Assembly (NCBI GenBank): GCA_964610905.1
Contig: CAZSYT010000051.1
Span: forward strand, 1-21,436
Length of the DNA stretch: 21,436 nt
Reading direction: 5' to 3'
DNA from: JAJZJT01 sp964610905
Lineage (GTDB): Bacteria; Actinomycetota; Acidimicrobiia; Acidimicrobiales; RAAP-2
This document shows, piece after piece, positions 13,506-21,436 of the stretch. Position 1 is the stretch's first letter; every line of letters starts with the position of its first letter. A program made the position numbers and the translations under genes. The notes under the pieces were generated by a model. The model saw only the letters and a program-made list of their open reading frames with translations. It had not been told where the DNA came from and searched no databases.

Positions 13506-15812
13506 ATGAGGCGGGGCGGGGCAGTCGTCGTACCGGCGCGACCGGACGAGGCCGAGGAGCCGGCGGCCCGCGCCGGGTGGCGGGCCACGCCGCGCCTGCT
13601 CGCCTACCTCATCGGGCCGGCGGCGCTCGTGCTGGTCCTCACCTGTCGGCACTTCGGCCTCATCGCCCGCGAGCCGGTGTGGGCGTGGCTCGTCGTCTTC
13701 GCCGTCGTCCCGCTGGTCGGCGGCCTGGTCGACGTCTGGTACCGACGCCGGCCCTCCGAGCCCCTGCTCCGGCTCCGCGTCGCCGCGCACGTCGCCGCCG
13801 CCGCCGCCGCGACGGTGATCTACCTGACCGGATGGGGCTCGATCCTGGTGGTCGCCTTCGTCGTCGTGGCGGTCGAGAACGTCTCGCTCGACGGCTCGCG
13901 CACGTGGTCGGTCACGGCGTTGTCCTCGGTGGCGGCCGTGGCCGTGGGCCAGGTGCTCGTGAGCGAGGGCATCGCCCCGTCGCTCCTCACCGACCGCCAG
14001 TCGCAGGCCCTCGCGGTCATGGAGACCTTCGTCGTCCTCTTCGTCATCCGGATGTTCGGCGCCATGGTGGAGCAGACGGAGCGGGCCGAAGCAGCCGTCG
14101 CAGCGAACGAGGAGCGCTTCCGCTCCCTCGTCCAGCACTCGAGCGACACCACGGTCGTCCTCGACCCCACCAGCGTCGTCACCTACGCCAGCCCTTCGGT
14201 GGCAGGGCTCCTCGGCATGACGCCCGACGAGGTGGTCGGCCGCCCGTCGTCGGACTTCCTGCTCCCCGAGGACCTCGACTCGGTCGGGTCGGCGCTCGAC
14301 CGGAGGGGGGTCGGCAGCGAGGCCACCGACACCCTCCACTTCCGCATGGCACGTCCCGACGGCTCGACGCGCTGGGTCGAGGCCGTCGTCGCCGACCTGC
14401 GGGACAACCCCGCCGTCGGCGGCTACGTGGCCAACCTGCGCGACGTGACCGAGCGACGCGAGGCCGAGGACCGCCTCGCCCACCAGGCGCTCCACGACCC
14501 GCTGACCGGCCTCCCCAACCGCGCCCTCATCCTCGACCGGGCCGACCGGCTGCTGGCCACGGCGCGCCGCGAGGGGGGGACCGTCGCCGCGCTCTTCGTG
14601 GACCTCGACAACTTCAAGGCGATCAACGACAGCCTCGGGCACGAGGCGGGCGACCTCCTCCTGCGGGCCGTCGCCCTCCGGTTCGCAGAGGTGCTCCGGG
14701 ACAAGGACACGGTGGGTCGCCTCGGCGGGGACGAGTTCGTCGTCCTGGCCGGTGGGCTCGACGACGGACACGAGCCGCTGGCGCTGGCCGAGCGCCTGCA
14801 CGCCGTCCTGCGCGAGCCCGTCGTCGTGGACGCCGCCTCGGCCCCGCTCACCGTGACGGCCAGCGTGGGCGTCGCCGTCGGGACCAGGCCGGGAGCGGCG
14901 GAGCTGCTCCGCGACGCCGACACCGCGCTCTACCGCGCCAAGGCGCTCGGCAAGGACCGCACCGTCCTCTTCGAGCCCAGGATGCACGCGGAGGCGGCCG
15001 AGCTCCTCCGGCTCGAGACGGACCTCGCGTCGGCCGCCCTCGGCGAGGACCTCTTCCTCGGCTATCGACCGGTCGTCGCCGTCGACCCCCAGGAGACGTG
15101 CGGCGTCGAGGCGCTCCTGCGCTGGCGCCGGCCCGGCGGCGAGGTCCTCCCACCGGCGCGGTTCGTGCCGGCGCTCGAGAGCTCGGGCCGGATCGTCGAG
15201 GTGGGCCGGTGGGCGCTCGACCGTGCGTGCCACCAGGCGTCGGCCCTGCAGGCCAAGGGCTACGCCTCCTCGATGTCCGTCAACGTGTCGGCGCGCCAGC
15301 TGGCCAGCCCCACCCTCGCCGACGACGTCCGCCGGGCCCTCGCCGGCTCGGGGCTGCCCCCCGAGCTGCTCATGCTGGAAGTCGCCGAGGCGACCCTGGC
15401 GCGAGCAGACCCCGAGCACGTCCGCAACCTCGCCGCCGCCAAGGCGCTCGGCGTCCGTGTCGCCGTCGACGACTTCGGCACGGGGTACTCGTCGCTCGCC
15501 ACCCTGCACCGCATCGCCGTCGACGCCTTGAAGCTCGACCACGCGATGCTGGCCGCCCTCGGCGGTCCCGAGGAGGGCCGCGCCGTCGTCCGGGCCGTCA
15601 TCGACCTCGGGCGCGCCCTGGGGCTCGAGGTGCTGGCCGAGGGCGCCGGGCCGGCCGTCCCCGCGCCGCGGCACGCGTCGGGAGCGGAGACCGCCCGGAG
15701 GCTCCAGCTCGGAGCAGACGGCGAGCCCATGGACGCCGAGGACGTGGAGGAGCTCTTGACCGGCGCCAGCGGCCGGCCGGTCCAGCCCCGCCTCCTCGAC
15801 GTCGCCGGCTGA
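13506..15812 (+). CDS. Membrane PAS-GGDEF-EAL cyclic-di-GMP signalling protein with degenerate EAL end
   Basis: The 768-aa protein has five or six N-terminal membrane helices (about 30-185), a PAS domain (about 200-315) and a GGDEF domain (325-490). The latter has intact RLGGDEF (405-411) and the inhibitory I-site RDKD (398-401) five residues before it, so diguanylate cyclase activity with product inhibition is likely. The EAL domain (about 500-750) keeps E535-A-L, N593, E625, VDDFGTGYSS (654-663) and K676. After AEG (711-713), however, the family's EGVET and QGY segments are replaced by an unrelated Ala/Pro/Arg stretch, so phosphodiesterase activity is doubtful. The ATG at 13506 was chosen over upstream GTGs, which run through the palindrome. 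It diverges from the hydrogenase operon. Confidence 0.88.
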   Translation: MRRGGAVVVPARPDEAEEPAARAGWRATPRLLAYLIGPAALVLVLTCRHFGLIAREPVWAWLVVFAVVPLVGGLVDVWYRRRPSEPLLRLRVAAHVAAAAAATVIYLTGWGSILVVAFVVVAVENVSLDGSRTWSVTALSSVAAVAVGQVLVSEGIAPSLLTDRQSQALAVMETFVVLFVIRMFGAMVEQTERAEAAVAANEERFRSLVQHSSDTTVVLDPTSVVTYASPSVAGLLGMTPDEVVGRPSSDFLLPEDLDSVGSALDRRGVGSEATDTLHFRMARPDGSTRWVEAVVADLRDNPAVGGYVANLRDVTERREAEDRLAHQALHDPLTGLPNRALILDRADRLLATARREGGTVAALFVDLDNFKAINDSLGHEAGDLLLRAVALRFAEVLRDKDTVGRLGGDEFVVLAGGLDDGHEPLALAERLHAVLREPVVVDAASAPLTVTASVGVAVGTRPGAAELLRDADTALYRAKALGKDRTVLFEPRMHAEAAELLRLETDLASAALGEDLFLGYRPVVAVDPQETCGVEALLRWRRPGGEVLPPARFVPALESSGRIVEVGRWALDRACHQASALQAKGYASSMSVNVSARQLASPTLADDVRRALAGSGLPPELLMLEVAEATLARADPEHVRNLAAAKALGVRVAVDDFGTGYSSLATLHRIAVDALKLDHAMLAALGGPEEGRAVVRAVIDLGRALGLEVLAEGAGPAVPAPRHASGAETARRLQLGADGEPMDAEDVEELLTGASGRPVQPRLLDVAG

Positions 15813-15860
15813 GCGCGCCTGCCCGACCGGTACTGGCGTCGGCCGCGCTGGGTGGCCCGC

Positions 15861-15878
15861 CCGCCGGGCACCCGGCGG
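15861..15878 (+). terminator. GC hairpin after the GGDEF/EAL gene, possible terminator
   Basis: CCGCCGGG (15861-15868) and CCCGGCGG (15871-15878) form a perfect inverted repeat about 50 bp after the GGDEF/EAL stop and before the Shine-Dalgarno of the next gene. No U-tract follows. Apart from this and the ribosome binding site, 15813-15907 holds nothing recognisable. Confidence 0.35.
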
Positions 15879-15893
15879 CCGAAGGCGGGCTGC

Positions 15894-15902
15894 GGAGGGG
15901 GG
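15894..15902 (+). promoter_or_regulatory. Strong ribosome binding site setting the start of the Asp-box gene
   Basis: GGAGGGGGG lies 5 nt before the GTG at 15908, one of the best Shine-Dalgarno sites in the window. It decides the start of the interrupted secreted-protein gene. Confidence 0.6.
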
Positions 15903-15907
15903 ACCCG

Positions 15908-17584
15908 GTGCGGGAGCGGGAACGGGAGCGGGGCACCGACGCCGCCGGCGCCGGGACGCGTCACGAGGGGCTCCCTCGCAGGCGGGAGCCGCACCGGCGG
16001 CACGGGGTCGCCGTGGGCCTCGTCGTGGCGCTGGCCGCGGCGACATTGACCGGGCTCCAGACGACGGCCGCCGCGGCAGCGGCCACGACGGTGGCCTCGA
16101 GCACGACGGTGACGGGCACCGGGGCGTGGGGCGTCCTCGCCACGACGAGCTCCCCGGTCGAGAGCCTCTCGTGCGGGACACCGACGACCTGCCTCGCCGT
16201 CTCGGCGACGACCCTCCTCCGGACCACCGACGGCGGGGTGACCTGACAGCCGCTCGCCCTCACGACCGGCTACGCCATCGGGCCCTCTAACGAGGGGACC
16301 TTCGACCTCCCGAACGCCCAGGTCCTCTGCTCGGGGACCTCGGACTGCGTGCTCGAGGGTGTGACGACGAGCACCGTGCCGACGCTGTTCGTGACGGCCG
16401 ACGGTGGTGCGACGTGGACCAGCCGGTCCCCCGGCAGCGCGTTCCCGGGCGGACCCCTCTTCTCGGCGGGGTGGTGCGCGTCGCTGACGGGCTGCACGTT
16501 CGAGGCGTTCTACGTGCGGGGGACCATGGGCGCCTACCAGTACCCCCTGCAACGCTCGACGACGACCGACGGCGGGCTGACGTGGGCCACGACGGTCACC
16601 TACGACCCCAGCCGGACAGAGGTCCTCGTGACGTGCGCGACGCCCGCCTACTGCCTCGGCACGTCCGACTTCACCACCACCCCGGGCCTCTTCGTGTCCA
16701 CCGACGGGGGGCAGGCGTTCTCCACGCTCCCCAACGACGAGCCGCCCACCGCCCTCTGGTCAGTGACCCCGCAAGGGATCGCCTGCCCGAGCGCCACCAC
16801 CTGCGTGGCGCTCGTCGCCTGCACGGCGGTGAGCGGCCCGGACGCCTTCGTCACGTCCGACGCGGGTGGCACCTGGCAGGCCCTGCCGGCTGCACCGGTC
16901 ACGTCGCTCGACACCGTCTCGTGCCCGACGGCGGCGGGGTGCCTCGCCGCCGGCACGGGGACGAACGGCGGCGGCGTGACCGTCGGCGATGCGACGCCGA
17001 CCCCGGTGGTCGGGCTGCCCGCTGCCGGGGCGAGCCTGCATGGCAGCGTGTGGCTCGACGCCTCGACCGCCGGTGCCGGGGCGTCGGCGACCTTGGTCGT
17101 CTACGAGCTGTCGGGCAACGGGGTCACCGACGAGGTCGTGAGCGACGGGACGCCCACCATCGTCGGCGAGCTCGGGGCGTGGGACACGACGGACGTGCCC
17201 AACGGCACCTACACGGTCACGTGCGTGGCGACCGGCCCCTTCGGGCTCACCCGCAAGAGCGCCCCGGTGACCGTCCACGTCGGCAACCTGCCGCTCGCCG
17301 CTGCCGTCCTCGTGCCGGCCGCCGGCTCGGTGCTCGAGGCGGGCGGGATCGTCGACGCCTCGGCGGCGGGGCGGAGCGACGTGACCTCGGTCGCCTTCGC
17401 GCTGACCGGCGGGACGCTCGCCCGCCACCCCGTGGCGACGGGCACCCCCACCGTCGACGGCTGGATCGGCCGTGCCGACCTAGCGTCGGTCCCCGCCGGC
17501 ACCTACCAGCTCACCGCCACGGCGACCGACGCCGCCGGCCACCGGGCAACCAGTCCACCGGTGACGGTGACGGTGACGTCGTAG
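15908..17584 (+). pseudogene. Secreted Asp-box propeller / Ig-like protein interrupted by an in-frame TGA
   Basis: The frame runs 558 codons with a single TGA at codon 113 (16244-16246). An Arg-rich n-region and hydrophobic stretch (34-60) form an export signal. Then come about six blades of roughly 40-45 residues, each with a Cys pair (SLSCGTPTTC, VTCATPAYC, IACPSATTC, VSCPTAAGC) and mostly an Asp-box (TADGGATW, TTDGGLTW, TSDAGGTW). Two Ig-like domains follow (about 365-460 and 461-558). The TGA falls at the Trp position of the first Asp-box, TTDGGVT-stop-QPL, where TGG is expected, so one G-to-A change explains it. The rest of the frame is open, which argues for a very recent mutation, a sequencing error or readthrough. 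An extracytoplasmic adhesion or surface role is inferred. The 112-aa truncated product would lack nearly everything. Confidence 0.75.
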
Positions 17585-17686
17585 CCGTGCCGGGGGCCGT
17601 CGTCGCCGGGCCGGGGGCCTGGACGGCTGTCGTGGCGCCCGGTCGAGCGCCGGTCGTGGCCGCCACCACCGTGCGGCCGACAGGAG

Positions 17687-17759
17687 CTCCGGGGGAGAGA
17701 CTCGAACTCTCAACCTAGCGGTTAACAGCCGCTTGCTCTGCCGATTGAGCTACCCCGGA
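17687..17759 (-). tRNA. tRNA-Asn (anticodon GTT)
   Basis: Read on the minus strand the 73 nt fold into a full cloverleaf. The acceptor stem TCCGGGG pairs with CCCCGGA and is followed by discriminator G. The D-stem is GCTC/GAGC and the anticodon stem AGCGG/CCGCT with loop CTGTTAA (GTT, Asn). The T-stem is GAGAG/CTCTC with loop TTCGAGT. CCA is not encoded, so a CCA-adding enzyme is needed. It lies downstream of sigA on the same strand, separated by a hairpin and its own promoter-like element. Confidence 0.96.
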
Positions 17760-17802
17760 CCGGTGCGAGCGCACCCGTCGGCACCGGGCGGCACGGCAAG
17801 CG

Positions 17803-17808
17803 ACTCTA
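17803..17808 (-). promoter_or_regulatory. Candidate -10 element for tRNA-Asn
   Basis: Minus-strand TAGAGT lies 43 bp upstream of the mature tRNA 5' end, which would give a leader of about 37 nt. The -35 region (around 17826-17832, CTGTTC-like) is poor, so this rests mainly on position after the sigA hairpin. Confidence 0.35.
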
Positions 17809-17846
17809 GCCGACGGCGGGCCCGGAACAGCCGACCGGAGCCCACC

Positions 17847-17867
17847 GCCGGGGCCGCCGCCCCCGGC
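17847..17867 (-). terminator. Hairpin after the sigma factor gene, probable terminator
   Basis: GCCGGGG (17847-17853) pairs perfectly with CCCCGGC (17861-17867) around a 7-nt loop. It starts 2 bases beyond the sigma-factor stop codon (17870-17872, read on the minus strand). It has no U-tract, but its place between sigA and tRNA-Asn fits the end of the dnaG-sigA operon. Confidence 0.45.
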
Positions 17868-17869
17868 GC

Positions 17870-19357
<1,488 letters not shown>

Positions 19358-19370
19358 CTCGGTGGCTCCG

Positions 19371-21299
19371 TCACGTTCGGCTCTCCCTTGCCCGGAGCCA
19401 GGCTACCAAGCGCTCGGCGGAGGTTCTCCCGGACTCGGGGTCGTCGAGGCCGTGCAGCCACGACGCCGCCTCGGCGGCCTCGGTGGCGGCCACCGGGTCG
19501 GCGGCGGCAGACCGGGTCAGCTCCGTGAGGGACCGGCGGGAGGCGTTGCGGACCAGCTGGAGGACCACCTCGTCCGCCGCCCCCACCGGCTCCTCGACGG
19601 CGAGGCGGGCGAGGAGCGCCCGCGCCTCCCCCGGCGCCGAGGCCAGCGCCGCGTGCAGGTCGTCGCTTCGGGCGAGGGCGGAGAAGGCCTCCCGCTGCAC
19701 CTCGTCGAGGAACAGCACGGCCTCGAGGCGCGCGAACACCTCCTCGGGCCGGTGGATGGCGAGGCGGAGAGCCTCGAGCCCCGGCCGATCTTCGCCCGGG
19801 GCCGCGCCGCCGGCGCCGCCGGGGCCGCGCCTCCCCGTGCGCCCGCCCGGTCGGCCCGGAGCACCCGGCCACCCGTCGTCGGAGGGCCCGTCGTCCGGCT
19901 CGCGCACCCATCCGCCGTCGGACGGCCCGTCGTCGGGCCGCGCCCGGGTGCCGACGGGGGTCGCCCGAGCGCCCCGTGGGGACGGGCCGTCCCCGCGGCT
20001 GCCCGCCGGCACGCCTCCGCTCCGTCGCACGACCTCGAGGCGCCGGCGCAGGGCGGCGGGCTCGAGGCGGCACCGCTCGGCGATCGTCATCACGTACTGG
20101 TCACGCACCAGGTCGTCGGGGTGCTCGGCCACGGCCGCCAGAGCGGCGTCGGCCGCCTTGGCACGGCCCTCGGCCGTCGAGAGGTCGGCAGCGCCGAGGA
20201 CCCGCTCCACACGGAACTGCAGGAACGGCCGGGCCGAGGCGACGGCGCGGCGCAACGCCTCGGGGTCGTTCCGGGCCACCTCGGCGGGGTCCGACCCCGG
20301 CGGGAGGGCAGCCACGGCCACGTCGACCTCGTGGTGGCGCTCCCACTCGTAGAAGCGGCCGGCCGCCGACTGGCCGGCCCCGTCGGCGTCGAAGGCGAGC
20401 ACCACCCGGCGGGCGAAGTTGCGCAGGAGCCGGAAGTGCTCGTCGCCGAGCGCCGTGCCGCACGTGGCGACAGCCCGCTCCACGCCGCTGCGGAAGAAGC
20501 CGATGACGTCGGTGTAGCCCTCGCACACCACGACCTCGCCCGTGCGGACGATGTCGTCCTTGGCCCAGTTGAGGGCGTAGAGCACGCGTCGCTTCGTGTA
20601 GACGGGCGTCTCCGACGAGTTCTTGTACTTGGCCGGGTCGTCGCTGCCGGGCAGCACCCGGCCGCCGAAGGCGACAGGCCGGCCCGAGGGGTCGCACACG
20701 GGGAAGAGCACCCGGGCTCGGAAGGCGTCCTGCAGCCGGCCCCGCCGGTTGACGAAGCCGAGGCCGGTGCCGGTCGCCAGGCGCTCGTCGAGGCCGAGGG
20801 CGCGGCAGCAGGCGTCCCACTGGTCGGGGGCCCACCCCAGCCGGAACCGGCGGACGGTGTCGCCGTCGTAGCCGCGCGAGCGCAGGTAGTCGCGTGCCGG
20901 TCCGGCGTCGGGACCGCCGACGAGCCGCTCGTGGTACCACTGGGCGGCCCGCTCCAGCACGTGGAGCAGCTCACGCCGGCGCCGGGCGTCCCCGCTGGCC
21001 GCCTCGTCCTCGTGGAGGGCGATCCCGGCACGGTCGGCCAGCAGGCGCACGGCGTCCGCGAAGTCGAGGTGCTCGACCTCCCGCACGAAGGTGATGACGT
21101 CGCCGGAGGCCTGGCAACCGAAGCAGTAGTAGAAGCCCTCCTCGGCGTTGACGCTGAAGGAGGGCGTCTTCTCCGTGTGGAAGGGGCACAGCCCGACCCA
21201 CCGGCGCCCCTGGCGCTTCAGCGCGGCGTGGTCGCCCACCAGGGCGACGATGTCCGTCGCCGCCCGGACCCGAGCCACCTCGTCGTCGGGGATCGCCAT
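19371..21299 (-). CDS. dnaG: DNA primase DnaG
   Basis: The 642-aa primase synthesises RNA primers at the replication fork. The CHC2 zinc-binding domain has C38, H41, C59 and C62 (CPFH ... CFGC). The catalytic core includes KYKNSSETP (224-232) and the TOPRIM domain with VVVCEGYTD (256-264, E260) and VLAFDADGAGQ (300-310, D304 and D306). After about 425 comes a Gly/Pro/Arg-rich linker with a duplicated ten-residue unit (455-464 and 468-477). The divergent C-terminal domain (505-640) should bind DnaB helicase. The ATG at 21299 is the conserved start; the frame continues upstream only as low-complexity sequence. A TACCGT element lies 8 nt upstream of the ATG, so a leaderless message is plausible. 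Confidence 0.95.
   Translation of the reverse strand: MAIPDDEVARVRAATDIVALVGDHAALKRQGRRWVGLCPFHTEKTPSFSVNAEEGFYYCFGCQASGDVITFVREVEHLDFADAVRLLADRAGIALHEDEAASGDARRRRELLHVLERAAQWYHERLVGGPDAGPARDYLRSRGYDGDTVRRFRLGWAPDQWDACCRALGLDERLATGTGLGFVNRRGRLQDAFRARVLFPVCDPSGRPVAFGGRVLPGSDDPAKYKNSSETPVYTKRRVLYALNWAKDDIVRTGEVVVCEGYTDVIGFFRSGVERAVATCGTALGDEHFRLLRNFARRVVLAFDADGAGQSAAGRFYEWERHHEVDVAVAALPPGSDPAEVARNDPEALRRAVASARPFLQFRVERVLGAADLSTAEGRAKAADAALAAVAEHPDDLVRDQYVMTIAERCRLEPAALRRRLEVVRRSGGVPAGSRGDGPSPRGARATPVGTRARPDDGPSDGGWVREPDDGPSDDGWPGAPGRPGGRTGRRGPGGAGGAAPGEDRPGLEALRLAIHRPEEVFARLEAVLFLDEVQREAFSALARSDDLHAALASAPGEARALLARLAVEEPVGAADEVVLQLVRNASRRSLTELTRSAAADPVAATEAAEAASWLHGLDDPESGRTSAERLVAWLRARESRT
19869..19937. 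repeat. Short in-frame duplication in the DnaG linker
   Basis: Two 30-bp units (19908-19937 and 19869-19898) encode PDDGPSDGGW and PDDGPSDDGW, three residues apart, in the flexible linker before the helicase-binding domain. It is a recent local duplication without evident functional effect. Confidence 0.7.
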
Positions 21300-21307
21300 C
21301 GGGGACG

Positions 21308-21313
21308 ACGGTA
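21308..21313 (-). promoter_or_regulatory. Candidate -10 element for the dnaG-sigA operon
   Basis: Minus-strand TACCGT lies 8 nt before the dnaG ATG and fits the TANNNT layout of leaderless promoters with a slightly long gap. The remaining 21314-21436 contains no gene I can support; dnaG could also be transcribed from upstream beyond the window. Confidence 0.35.
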
Positions 21314-21436
21314 GCGGGTGACCGGCACTCCCCGGGCCGCTGGCGCCTCGGGCGTCAGCGGGACCGGCGCGTCGCGCCCCGGCGGGCCGGGGCACCGGTG
21401 CGGGCCGCCGCCGACCGGGGCTCGGCGGCACGCGCC

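Noticed and set aside
13470..16181. 903-aa minus-strand open frame opposite the GGDEF/EAL gene
   Set aside because: Its translation is a mirror of the codon bias of the real gene; the plus strand has intact GGDEF and EAL motifs in the proper order.
16244..16246. TGA read as selenocysteine in the Asp-box protein
   Set aside because: The position is a Trp in sister repeats, not a redox Cys, and no stem-loop of selenocysteine type is evident just downstream.
17687..17759. tRNA-Asn as an integration site for a mobile element
   Set aside because: No integrase, no duplicated tRNA 3' end and no change of base composition beside it; the neighbours are the core dnaG-sigA genes.

Overview
The window is very GC-rich (well above 70% by eye), with tightly packed, often overlapping genes, frequent GTG starts and several apparently leaderless promoters. 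Together with an actinobacterial-type dnaG-sigA pair, a group 3b [NiFe] hydrogenase operon and a secreted protein built of 'SCP..xxC' / Asp-box repeats, this points to a high-GC actinobacterium, most likely of the class Acidimicrobiia. That placement is inferred from gene content; no rRNA is present.

Left end (1-2800): the first 17 codons of a minus-strand FTR1-type iron permease lie at the edge, with a perfect 26-bp AT-rich palindrome covering its promoter and start (probable metal-responsive operator). Upstream of it on the same strand are a radical SAM protein ending in a CC-S-E-P tail (Cys form of the CUAEP/CCAEP-tail family) and an ATP-grasp ligase, 9 bp apart. A NifU-like Fe-S protein gene diverges from the ATP-grasp gene. 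Middle left (3531-5848): a DUF169 protein and a secreted GH5 glycosidase lipoprotein diverge from two back-to-back leaderless promoters.

Centre (5884-13317): a nine-gene minus-strand operon, read from the right: Fe-S subunit (beta), cyclic-nucleotide-binding-domain protein, FAD/NAD(P) and [2Fe-2S] subunit (gamma), hydrogenase small subunit (delta), large subunit (alpha), maturation protease, HypC chaperone, EamA-type permease, DUF6390 protein. All but one junction overlap, so the nine products are probably translated together. The first five make a cytosolic group 3b NAD(P)-coupled hydrogenase plus a possible nucleotide sensor; the next two mature it. HypA, B, D, E and F are not in the window.

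Right (13318-21436): a divergent intergenic region holds a 37-bp near-perfect palindrome. Then come a membrane-anchored PAS-GGDEF-EAL protein whose EAL end is degenerate, and a secreted Asp-box propeller/Ig-like protein gene interrupted by an in-frame TGA exactly where a conserved Trp belongs. tRNA-Asn(GTT) and the primary sigma factor/DNA primase operon (dnaG then sigA, both minus strand) finish the window.
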